From an uncultured Porphyromonas sp. (lineage in GTDB: Bacteria; Bacteroidota; Bacteroidia; Bacteroidales; Porphyromonadaceae), in the NCBI RefSeq assembly GCF_900541275.1, contig NZ_UQJH01000005.1, positions 1 through 64,000 on the forward strand: DNA of 64,000 bases, read 5' to 3'. Position 1 is the first letter of the stretch; every line of letters starts with the position of its first letter. A program made the translations under genes and the position numbers. The notes under the pieces are model-generated. The model had not been told where the DNA came from. It did not search any database and worked only from the letters and a program-made list of their open reading frames with translations. Positions 1 through 7,490 of this stretch are shown here, one piece after another.

Positions 1-319
1 CCGGGGTCATCGGCACTTCGTGCCTCGACACCCGGGCTAAAAGCCGACGATCCCTCCGGGGCTCTGCCCCTTCGGGATCGGCAGGCGGGGTGAGTCTTAT
101 GCGGGTGAGCACTTAGGTGTCCATCGCACTTGTCCGACCTGCCCGATTTGTCCGATAATATAGCGCGCCCTTCGGGATCGGACAGCGAGGCATCCCGGCA
201 GGGGTGCTCGCTCCATAGACATCGGTCATCCGCGGAGCGGTGTCCGATGTGCAGAGTCGCCCTCAACGATCTCGACCCCCAGAGGGTCTCTGAAAAGCCC
301 CCTCCCTACAAGCGATGTT
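1..319. repeat. Intergenic GC-rich palindromic repeat cluster A
   Basis: No credible gene. Positions 1-78 are the reverse complement, with a few mismatches, of 23704-23779. Positions 196-255 hold one copy of a roughly 64-bp composite element (an arm like GCACCCCxxCAGGGGTGC, then GCTCCATAG, then a hairpin with ATCGGTCATCCGCG in its left arm at 220-249). Related copies lie at 23298-23362, 25525-25588 and 44103-44166. Positions 130-160 carry degenerate TTGTCCGA-type words like the tandem repeat at 6976-7012. An open frame through here is repeat-derived and was not called. Confidence 0.75.
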
Positions 320-379
320 CTAATATCGGTATTAGAGAATACTAATACCGATATTAGTCTTCTCTAATATCGGTAAAAG
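320..379. repeat. 22-bp-period palindrome array, copy 1 (three units)
   Basis: Three 16-bp units sit at 320-335, 342-357 and 364-379, so their starts are exactly 22 bp apart with 6-bp spacers. Unit 1 is CTAATATCGGTATTAG, unit 2 is its reverse complement CTAATACCGATATTAG, and unit 3 is CTAATATCGGTAAAAG. The tail AAAAATCCCCCGG follows. A nearly identical array is at 7053-7112, and variants are at 43937-44018 and 50021-50058. It lies about 370 bp upstream of the BACON/subtilase operon. An operator or structured repeat role is inference. Confidence 0.85.
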
Positions 380-621
380 AAAAATCCCCCGGGAATATAC
401 AGCGCTACCAATTTGCGACAACGCATTAGAGTCATTATGTGTGGTGAGAGCTTTTGAGTAGTCCGATGAGGGCGATATGTCATCGCCCTTGCCTTCTCTC
501 TATGGTAAACCAGACGCCTATAGGGCGAATTGTAAACCCAAGTTGACGGAAATGCCCTTATTCTGCTACGAAATGGATCAAATTCTCTCCCCGAAGTGCT
601 TTTTCGGTAATTTAAGATTTA

Positions 622-648
622 CCTTGGTGTGAAGAATTATTAAGTTTG
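622..648 (+). promoter_or_regulatory. Putative Bacteroidetes promoter for the BACON/subtilase operon
   Basis: TAAGTTTG at 641-648 matches the Bacteroidetes -7 consensus TAnnTTTG, with a TTGG word about 14-18 bases upstream as a weak -33 element. It lies about 100 bp before the ATG at 751. Positions 380-620 hold no gene; a small inverted repeat around AGGGCGA/TCGCCCT lies near 468-488. Confidence 0.45.
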
Positions 649-750
649 TCTATAGCGAGTGACTAACCAAGGCGGTAGGCGACTCCTACCCGATGTGGAA
701 GGCCATAGACAAAACGAGAGAGACAATAATCACTTAATCCAACCATTGTC

Positions 751-2478
751 ATGAAGACAAAACAAGTACTTCTTTGGCTTACTATTGTAGGCCTCCTTAC
801 TCTAAGTGGCTGTAAGTCCGACAACACACCCGATGACAGCTCAGTCGGCAATGTCTCGGTCAGCAATACCGCACTCACCTTTGCCAATGACGGAGGCTCA
901 CAGGACATCACCGTCACCGGATCCAAGGAGTGGACCTATATCTCCAACGTTCCTGAGGGGCAGTGGCTTACTCTGACACAGAGCGAGGATAAGCTTACCG
1001 TCAAGGTGGCACCCAATCAGCTGGGAGCTCAGCGGACTGCCACCATCGTCATCATTGGTAGCAAGAATAATAAGAAGATCTCCGTCATCCAATCTGCCGC
1101 AGAGGCCAAGATAAGCTTCGGAAATACGGACGAGATAACCCTTACGAATAAGGAAGAGAGCCGGATGGTTACCGTCGAGACTAATACCCAGTCCTGGAGT
1201 CTCGAGCCTCTCCCAGCAGAGATTGACTGGCTCAAGGTGACCGCCTCCGGAGATAATAATATCCTCGTCTTGAAGGCGTCTGCCAACAACTCCTACGCTG
1301 ATCGTACAGCGACCATCATTGCTAAGACGGAGAGCGGAGAGCAATTTGCTCTCAAGGTGACGCAGAAGGGTGTAGAGAGGTACATCCTTCCCTATGTGCC
1401 GGGAGAGACCTATCGGACCATCGATATGATGAACTTTGAGAGGGAGAGAGGTAATATCCTCCAAGCCTACCAGCAGCCCGGCTACGATAAGCTGAGGGAA
1501 GAGCCTATCAACGGCATTGCGCAGTATATTACCTCCAGTGACGTGATGCCTGTACTCGTCTATGTACAGGAGATGGGAGACCCCAAGTATACCGTCGCTC
1601 AGACGCTGATCTATGAGAAGGATAACGTCAGTCATGCTGAGACCGAGGCCTATATGAAGCTCCTCGAGGCTAATGGCTACGAGCTGGATAAGGATCTGTC
1701 TCAGGATCTTGTGAAGTCTTACTTCAGAAAGGACGATCTCGTATTTGCCCAGATCAATATCACGGAAGGTGGCTCCGTTATCTCCTTCAAGCCAACGTAT
1801 CCTCAGACAAAGGCCTACCCTACCTTCAGTAAGTTGCCTGAGGGACCCAAGGGCTTAATGGACCTGATCAATAATCCAGCCGTGAAGTACAAGGAGGTAC
1901 TCGACTTTGAGACCAAGGCCGGCAGTACATTCAATAAGGGCGGTGAGTGGCCGGTGATGGATAAGGATAATCCTGACCTCTACAGAATGGTCTCCTTTAA
2001 GACCAACCTGACCGGCGCACAAGAGGAAGGGATCCGAACCTACTTCTTCTTCACCAAGGACCATCCTCAGGTATCCGGTCTCCTGCAGTCTGTTGGTGAG
2101 GTCTGCCTTTACTTCCGTGACCCAAGCCTCGCTATTCGCCTGGAGGGGAAAAATCAGTTTGTTACCTCTGAGTTTGAGGACCTCCTCAAGACCAATGGTT
2201 TTGAGTACGACGGACGTAACGACAAAGGTGTATACTACTATGCCAAGCGAGTAGACAGCAAGTGGGTACGGGTACTGTATGTCAGTGCCGTCAGGTTCGT
2301 TGATGTCTTTGACAACGCTAAGGCATTGGAGCTTGGCTACTATATGCTCTACAATGAGAAGGCTTCCGGGGCTCAGTCTGAGGCGGCTATCGCCATCCGC
2401 CAGGCTAAGAAGGGAGACTACAGCCGTATCGGGTCTCTCGGCTACAATAGATACAGCCATCGTGCTCCCCGTCGATAA
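751..2478 (+). CDS. BACON-domain surface lipoprotein (paralogue 1)
   Basis: 575-residue predicted lipoprotein. A type II signal peptide ends in LSGC with the lipid-acceptor Cys at 21. Two BACON-type Ig-like beta-sandwich domains follow (about residues 37-117 and 120-210), recognised by the repeated pattern of a short SWL/EWTY strand, a D/EWL motif and a terminal VTQ/VIQ strand. BACON domains are usually carbohydrate- or protein-binding spacers in Bacteroidetes surface proteins. Residues 210-575 are not a family I recognise; they contain two LLxxNG[YF]E repeats that are shared with the next gene. It is first in an apparent operon: 30 bp to the paralogue, then a subtilase. It is likely an outer-surface partner or substrate-binding factor of the protease, which is inference from context. 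Confidence 0.85.
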   Translation: MKTKQVLLWLTIVGLLTLSGCKSDNTPDDSSVGNVSVSNTALTFANDGGSQDITVTGSKEWTYISNVPEGQWLTLTQSEDKLTVKVAPNQLGAQRTATIVIIGSKNNKKISVIQSAAEAKISFGNTDEITLTNKEESRMVTVETNTQSWSLEPLPAEIDWLKVTASGDNNILVLKASANNSYADRTATIIAKTESGEQFALKVTQKGVERYILPYVPGETYRTIDMMNFERERGNILQAYQQPGYDKLREEPINGIAQYITSSDVMPVLVYVQEMGDPKYTVAQTLIYEKDNVSHAETEAYMKLLEANGYELDKDLSQDLVKSYFRKDDLVFAQINITEGGSVISFKPTYPQTKAYPTFSKLPEGPKGLMDLINNPAVKYKEVLDFETKAGSTFNKGGEWPVMDKDNPDLYRMVSFKTNLTGAQEEGIRTYFFFTKDHPQVSGLLQSVGEVCLYFRDPSLAIRLEGKNQFVTSEFEDLLKTNGFEYDGRNDKGVYYYAKRVDSKWVRVLYVSAVRFVDVFDNAKALELGYYMLYNEKASGAQSEAAIAIRQAKKGDYSRIGSLGYNRYSHRAPRR

Positions 2479-2508
2479 GAGAGTCGGACCCCATAGAGAT
2501 CATAACTT

Positions 2509-4215
2509 ATGAGACTATATAGAGACACAATCCTCCCGCTCCTTGCGCTCTGTGCACTGCTGGTGACGGCCTGCAGCAAGGATGCTCCGGATGAGACTCC
2601 CGTTACCATACCGCTCTCAGCCTCACAGATCACGCTCCCCAAGAGCGCCTCTGTAGAGACGGTCACCATGAAGATGGATGAGAGTGAGATGGAGGACTGG
2701 GACTATATGCTTACGCCTGATGTCGACTGGCTCCAAGTGACCCGAAAGGGCTCTGACGTCGTCCTAACCGCACAAGAGAATAACGACTCGCAAGATCGCC
2801 ATACGACGGTGCAATTGCTTCTCGGTCATCGGGCAGGCAGGATCCAGGTGACCCAGTCCGCAGCTGATATGACCTTATCCACTGATCTTAAGGAGATCAG
2901 TCTCACCGCAATGGGTGGAGAGAGCGTAGTCCGCGTGGAGAGCAATAGCTCCGCATGGGCAGTCCGCACAGAGGAGGGAGCCGACTGGCTCTCAGTAAGC
3001 TCTGTGCCTGAGAAGGGACTGCTCCTGATCCGCGCCACCCGTAATACCACACAGGAGGAGCGGAGCGCTAAGGTTATCCTTGGCTACGAGGGTAAGGAGG
3101 CGCAAGAGGTGACGGTCACCCAGGCTGCTCCACTACTCTTCTTCGAGCCCTTTAAGGATGATACCAAGGAGCTCATCTACAGGGATCTGATCGACTTCGA
3201 GGAGGACAGAGGCTTCGTCTTCACCTTTATGCAGATTGGGTCCAAAGAAGGGTTTATGGGCTCTCCGGATGTGCTCTCCTTCAAGACCACCAGTGACCTC
3301 CTCCCCCAGATCAGCTACTTCCGTGCTGTCGATTATGACAATATCTATGAGTCAGCCAGAGTGACTGTAGAGACCGATGAGATGCCAAAGGAGGACCACC
3401 CCTTTGTGCAGTATCTCCTCGCTCAGGGGTATACCAAGAGGTATGACCACCACGAGAATGACGTCCACCTGGTCAGCCCCGATGGTTACTTCTCTGTCCG
3501 CACAGCCTACAGCAGGCAGGATGACAACTTCTACTTCGAGTTTACTCCCGAGTACCGTCAGGATGGACCTCTCTCCACCTTTGAGACCCTACCCCTGGGA
3601 CCGGAGGGGATGCTCGATCGAGTGGATAAGAAGGATGTCAAGTTCCCCGACATAGATAAGTGGGAGACGGAGACGCTCAAGAGTAAGCAGCTCTTCGTGC
3701 AGAAGGCAAATACCGATCCGAGTCGTCCGGATGATGTCTATATGGCGCTCTATCAGGCTGCCGAGGGCACTCCCGAGGATATGCGGTGGTACACCTTCTA
3801 CTTCTCCTATCCCCCACGCAATATCAACCCAGGGGATAAGATCCAGAGTGTCACCGACTGCAAGCTTGTCTTCCGTGACAAGTCCAAGATCCTATTCATC
3901 ATCGACAAGAGGACGCTGAAGTTCAAGACCACCAAGGAATTCTCTGACCTCCTCAAGGCCAATGGCTACGAGTACCATGGTGTCGCCCCCAGCCTCGGCA
4001 TGAGGTACCAAAATGCTCAGAAGGGCATGGAGATCTACGTGATGTTGGCGGACTTCAAGGGCGTCGTCGAGGGAGATGATACCGTGATGGCAGTCCTTTA
4101 CTACAAGAAGATGGCTCCGGCCACCCGTTCTCTTACATCTGCCAGAGTGCCTGAGGCGGCTGCTGTCGCTACCGGTGTGAGAGCGTCCGACACATTCCTA
4201 TCTAACCGACACTAA
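2509..4215 (+). CDS. BACON-domain surface lipoprotein (paralogue 2)
   Basis: 568 residues and the same architecture as the preceding gene: signal peptide with lipobox VTAC near residue 22, two BACON-like domains (about 40-120 and 125-210), then a 350-residue region with the shared PEYR/LPxGPxGM and LLKANGYEY motifs. The two genes are an old tandem duplication, since architecture is conserved but sequence similarity is moderate. It lies 30 bp after paralogue 1 and its TAA is 4 bp before the ATG of the subtilase, so co-translation is likely. Function of the C-terminal half is unknown. Surface binding of the protease or its substrate is a guess from the operon. Confidence 0.85.
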   Translation: MRLYRDTILPLLALCALLVTACSKDAPDETPVTIPLSASQITLPKSASVETVTMKMDESEMEDWDYMLTPDVDWLQVTRKGSDVVLTAQENNDSQDRHTTVQLLLGHRAGRIQVTQSAADMTLSTDLKEISLTAMGGESVVRVESNSSAWAVRTEEGADWLSVSSVPEKGLLLIRATRNTTQEERSAKVILGYEGKEAQEVTVTQAAPLLFFEPFKDDTKELIYRDLIDFEEDRGFVFTFMQIGSKEGFMGSPDVLSFKTTSDLLPQISYFRAVDYDNIYESARVTVETDEMPKEDHPFVQYLLAQGYTKRYDHHENDVHLVSPDGYFSVRTAYSRQDDNFYFEFTPEYRQDGPLSTFETLPLGPEGMLDRVDKKDVKFPDIDKWETETLKSKQLFVQKANTDPSRPDDVYMALYQAAEGTPEDMRWYTFYFSYPPRNINPGDKIQSVTDCKLVFRDKSKILFIIDKRTLKFKTTKEFSDLLKANGYEYHGVAPSLGMRYQNAQKGMEIYVMLADFKGVVEGDDTVMAVLYYKKMAPATRSLTSARVPEAAAVATGVRASDTFLSNRH

Positions 4216-4219
4216 TGAG

Positions 4220-6700
4220 ATGAAACATATACATTACTTATCAGCCTCCCTGCTCATTCCTGCCCTCATGGGGCTCTCCTCTTGCGTCTCGACGGATCAG
4301 CCTGACCAGGAGAGCGCACCCATCGTGGAGCAGCAGAGCAACCATGGGGAGAACTACACCAATGTCATCCCGGGGACACTGGTCGTTAAGCTCACTCCTG
4401 AGCAGCTGACTACCTACCGCCAAGGCGGATCTGCCTCTGTCACGAGAGCACTCTCCTCAGACGCCGCGTACTGGCCGGAGACCTTAGGCGAGATCACTAT
4501 GACCCCTCTCTTCCTCGACGAGGACGCCTTCAGGGCGCGTCGTCACGAGGCAGGGCTGGATCGCTGGATGATCGTTACCTATGCGGGTCAGGTCCCGCCG
4601 CATAAGGCTAAGGCTCTGGTAGAGGCGTCTGAGAGTTTTGAGGCGGTGGAGCTCCAGTGGGCTATGGCCACACCGGAGTCTAAGATCACACCGGTCCCGG
4701 CTGAGCAGCTCAGAGAGCTTAGTGAGCGAAATGCCACTAGAGCGATGGACCGCTTTGATGACCCCTTGCTTCCCGCTCAGTGGCACTACTACAACGATGG
4801 TCATCACTACCCCAATTGCATCGCTGGTGCTGATATTAACCTCCTTCCGGCTTGGCAGATGGAGACCGGAAAGCCCAATGTCATCGTCTGTGTCGTCGAT
4901 GGCGGTATTGATTACAAGCATCCCGACCTTGCAGGTCATGTCGATGTAGAGCGAAGCTTCAACTTCGTGCTTGATAAGAACAATCACCCCAAGGGTAAGG
5001 GAAATATCTACGATGCATCCGGTCACGGAACTCACGTCGCCGGCACCATCGCTGCCGTTAATAACAATGGCATCGGTGTCTGCGGTATTGCCGGAGGTGA
5101 TGGTACTCCCGGTACCGGTGTTACTCTGATCAATGCTCAGGTGTTCGGCTACGACACGGAGCGCTCCCTCGGTGGTGCCGCAGGCATTGTTTACGGTGCA
5201 GACCATGGGGCTGTCATCAGTCAGAATTCCTGGGGCTACAGAGCCCCGGGACCCAGGACCCTCCCGCAGCAGGACCGTGAGGCGATCGATTACTTTGTCC
5301 GCAATGCCGGCAAGCTGGAGGATGGCACTCAGGATCCCAAGAGCCCAATGGCAGGAGGTGTGGTCATCTTCGCTGCAGGCAATGACGGACTTACTTTCCA
5401 CAGCCTCCCCGGCTCGTATGAGGGTTGCATCAGCGTCGCCTCCTTCGGCTGGGACTTCCAGCGTGCCTCGTACTCCAATAGTGGTGACTGGGTGTCCATC
5501 TCGGCTCCGGGTGGAGACCAAAACCGCCACTTTGATCGGGGTGGGGTGCTCAGCACGGTCCCCACTGCGTACGACAAGAGTGGGTACGGCTATATGCAGG
5601 GGACCTCTATGGCCTGCCCTCACGTATCCGGTGTCGCTGCACTGATCGTATCTAAGTATGGTCGTATGGGCTACACCTCCGAGATGCTCAAGCAACGGCT
5701 CATCTCTGCCGTCAAGCCCTATAGCATCGGGGATCTCAACCGGCAATTCCGTGGACTACTCGGCTCCGGCTACCTTGATGCTGCGGCCGCACTGCTTGAC
5801 GATGGTAAGATCGCGCCAGAGACGCCTGGTAAGATCACGGCTGAGGTTGGTTACACTACTGCCTCCCTCACTTGGCCCGTCGCCAAGGATGAGGATGGGC
5901 TCGATGAGACGGCAACTCTCTACCGACTCTACTACAGCCAGAGCCCCATCACTGCATCCGACCTTGAGAAGACTCCTTTCGTAGAGGTCTATGGCAGCGG
6001 CTTACCTCTCGGAAAGAGTATCACCGGGCGGATTGCAGGGCTCCAGGATGGAACCACCTACTACGTGGGTGTGGTGGCTGTAGACCGCTTCGGCAACACC
6101 TCCGGACTGGCTACTTCTGAGATCAAGACGAGAGTCAATAACGCCCCGGTCATCACGGAGGGGATGCCTGAGAGCCCTCTTACACTTGACAGGACGGAGA
6201 ATTATACGCTTCGTCTCAAGGTCTCCGATGCAGATAGCCACAAGTGGACCTATCGTCTCGAGGGCGATCTCTCCGGCGTGACTGCCCTACGAGAGGATGA
6301 TACCATTGTGATCACTATCAGTGGAGCCCAGCACCTCGGGAGTTATGCCCTCAAGCTGATACTCACGGATGAGTATGGCAAGTCGACCAGCGTGGAGATC
6401 CCCTTCAAGAGCATCTCCTATACGCCCATTGAGCTCGCTGCTAACCTTACTGAACTGGTGGTCAAGGAGGGTGAGAGCGGTCGCACGGTGGACCTCACCA
6501 AGATCTTCCGTGGCACCCCCGGGGCCACTCTCACCTACGAGGCTACGTCTGAGAGAGAGAGCGTCGTTGGGGTGACGCTAAAGGATGGGATCCTATCCCT
6601 CAGCCCGAAGTCTGTCGGCTCAGCACCTATACGGATCACGGCCACCGATGGAAGGTCTCACCTCACTATCCGCATCTATGTCAGAGTAGTACGGAAGTAG
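4220..6700 (+). CDS. Surface S8 subtilisin-like serine protease lipoprotein
   Basis: 826 residues. The signal peptide carries a lipobox (LSSC, about residue 22), so the enzyme is probably lipid-anchored and surface-exposed. The catalytic domain has the full S8 triad: Asp227 in VVDGGID, His269 in GHGTHVAG and Ser463 in GTSMACPHVSG, plus the oxyanion Asn in FAAGND. Residues 30-200 look like a pro-region. After the protease come a fibronectin type III-like segment (about 540-640, SLTW...YRLYYS) and two cadherin/Ig-like segments to the end. It is the last gene of the operon with the two BACON lipoproteins, 4 bp after the second, and is followed by a terminator hairpin. The substrate cannot be read from sequence; extracellular proteins or peptides are likely for an asaccharolytic, peptide-using lineage. 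Confidence 0.93.
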   Translation: MKHIHYLSASLLIPALMGLSSCVSTDQPDQESAPIVEQQSNHGENYTNVIPGTLVVKLTPEQLTTYRQGGSASVTRALSSDAAYWPETLGEITMTPLFLDEDAFRARRHEAGLDRWMIVTYAGQVPPHKAKALVEASESFEAVELQWAMATPESKITPVPAEQLRELSERNATRAMDRFDDPLLPAQWHYYNDGHHYPNCIAGADINLLPAWQMETGKPNVIVCVVDGGIDYKHPDLAGHVDVERSFNFVLDKNNHPKGKGNIYDASGHGTHVAGTIAAVNNNGIGVCGIAGGDGTPGTGVTLINAQVFGYDTERSLGGAAGIVYGADHGAVISQNSWGYRAPGPRTLPQQDREAIDYFVRNAGKLEDGTQDPKSPMAGGVVIFAAGNDGLTFHSLPGSYEGCISVASFGWDFQRASYSNSGDWVSISAPGGDQNRHFDRGGVLSTVPTAYDKSGYGYMQGTSMACPHVSGVAALIVSKYGRMGYTSEMLKQRLISAVKPYSIGDLNRQFRGLLGSGYLDAAAALLDDGKIAPETPGKITAEVGYTTASLTWPVAKDEDGLDETATLYRLYYSQSPITASDLEKTPFVEVYGSGLPLGKSITGRIAGLQDGTTYYVGVVAVDRFGNTSGLATSEIKTRVNNAPVITEGMPESPLTLDRTENYTLRLKVSDADSHKWTYRLEGDLSGVTALREDDTIVITISGAQHLGSYALKLILTDEYGKSTSVEIPFKSISYTPIELAANLTELVVKEGESGRTVDLTKIFRGTPGATLTYEATSERESVVGVTLKDGILSLSPKSVGSAPIRITATDGRSHLTIRIYVRVVRK

Positions 6701-6760
6701 TGTAGACCATCCACATGTTCTACTGAGGACCACCAAGAGTAGCTCATAGCATCACAAGCG

Positions 6761-6802
6761 TCAGGAGGACCTTGAGGAGATAGCTCCTTAAGGTCCTCCT
6801 GA
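6761..6802 (+). terminator. Hairpin terminator after the subtilase operon
   Basis: An inverted repeat with arms TCAGGAGGACCTTGAGGAG and CTCCTTAAGGTCCTCCTGA (one mismatch) lies 60 bp after the subtilase stop. A long U-tract is lacking, so termination efficiency is uncertain. Confidence 0.6.
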
Positions 6803-7052
6803 CTACTTGTCTCTATAGGTACCCGGTCTCCGGGATGTCGTGGAAGGGGATATCTGCTCGGCGACACCCTACCGGGGTCCTCTGCTGGATCGCCTCTCGT
6901 GAAATAGGGCGGGGGTGTGACACCCCTTGCGGATGCTGGTATGTTGGTGGTCTGGGCTCTGTGCAGGTCGTCTGCCCCGTCCGACTCGTCCGACTCGTCC
7001 GACTCGTCCGACAAGACAGCCCCCTCACCACCCCCTCGTCAACCGGCAAATT
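6803..7052. repeat. Intergenic repeat stretch with 9-bp tandem repeat
   Basis: No credible gene between the terminator and the palindrome array. Positions 6976-7012 hold about four tandem copies of GTCCGACTC. The flanks contain degenerate arms of the GC-rich palindromes seen elsewhere (GGCGACACCCTACCGGGGTC near 6860, GTGTGACACCCCTTGCGG near 6914). Related GTCGGA words recur at 23083-23100 and 25595-25622. Confidence 0.6.
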
Positions 7053-7112
7053 CTAATATCGGTATTAGAGAAAACTAATACCGATATTAGTCTTCTCTAA
7101 TATCGGTAAAAG
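7053..7112. repeat. 22-bp-period palindrome array, copy 2 (three units)
   Basis: Units at 7053-7068, 7075-7090 and 7097-7112 repeat copy 1 almost base for base, including unit order, the TCTTCT second spacer, the degenerate third unit ending in AAAAG and the AAAAATCCCCCGG tail. It lies 380 bp upstream of the first susC. Positions 7126-7490 contain no gene, only AT-richer DNA expected to hold the susC promoter; TACTTTGC near 7326 is a possible -7 element. Confidence 0.85.
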
Positions 7113-7490
7113 AAAAATCCCCCGGAAACGCACAAAGTTGTAAAATAGTTCTCTTTTGTGAAAAGCTTCAGATTGCTACCTGCTGATGACAATTTCGCCA
7201 CTTCTCGCCCTCGTAAGTGTTAAAACGGACCGATTGGTTAAGGTTAACCTCCAAATACTTGGACTTGCCTCTAAAAAGAGTTAACATTGAACTACATAGA
7301 TACAGACGAGAAATCAGAGGCTAATTACTTTGCGAAGTAACCGCCGGCGTCTCAAAATTTTGCACCAAGTCGACGGCCGATAGTCATTATTTTGCGAATG
7401 TCGGCCTCTTATCTCCCTGTACGTGTAGTGGAACTTAGACTGCGGATTGTATCATCCGACAGCTAACTTACTTAATCATCAATAGCAAGT

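Noticed and set aside
130..345. Open frame of 71 codons at the left edge
   Set aside because: It runs entirely through palindromic repeats and the 22-bp array and has no protein-like composition.
320..379. CRISPR-like reading of the 22-bp-period units
   Set aside because: The 6-bp spacers are far too short for CRISPR spacers and units alternate in orientation.
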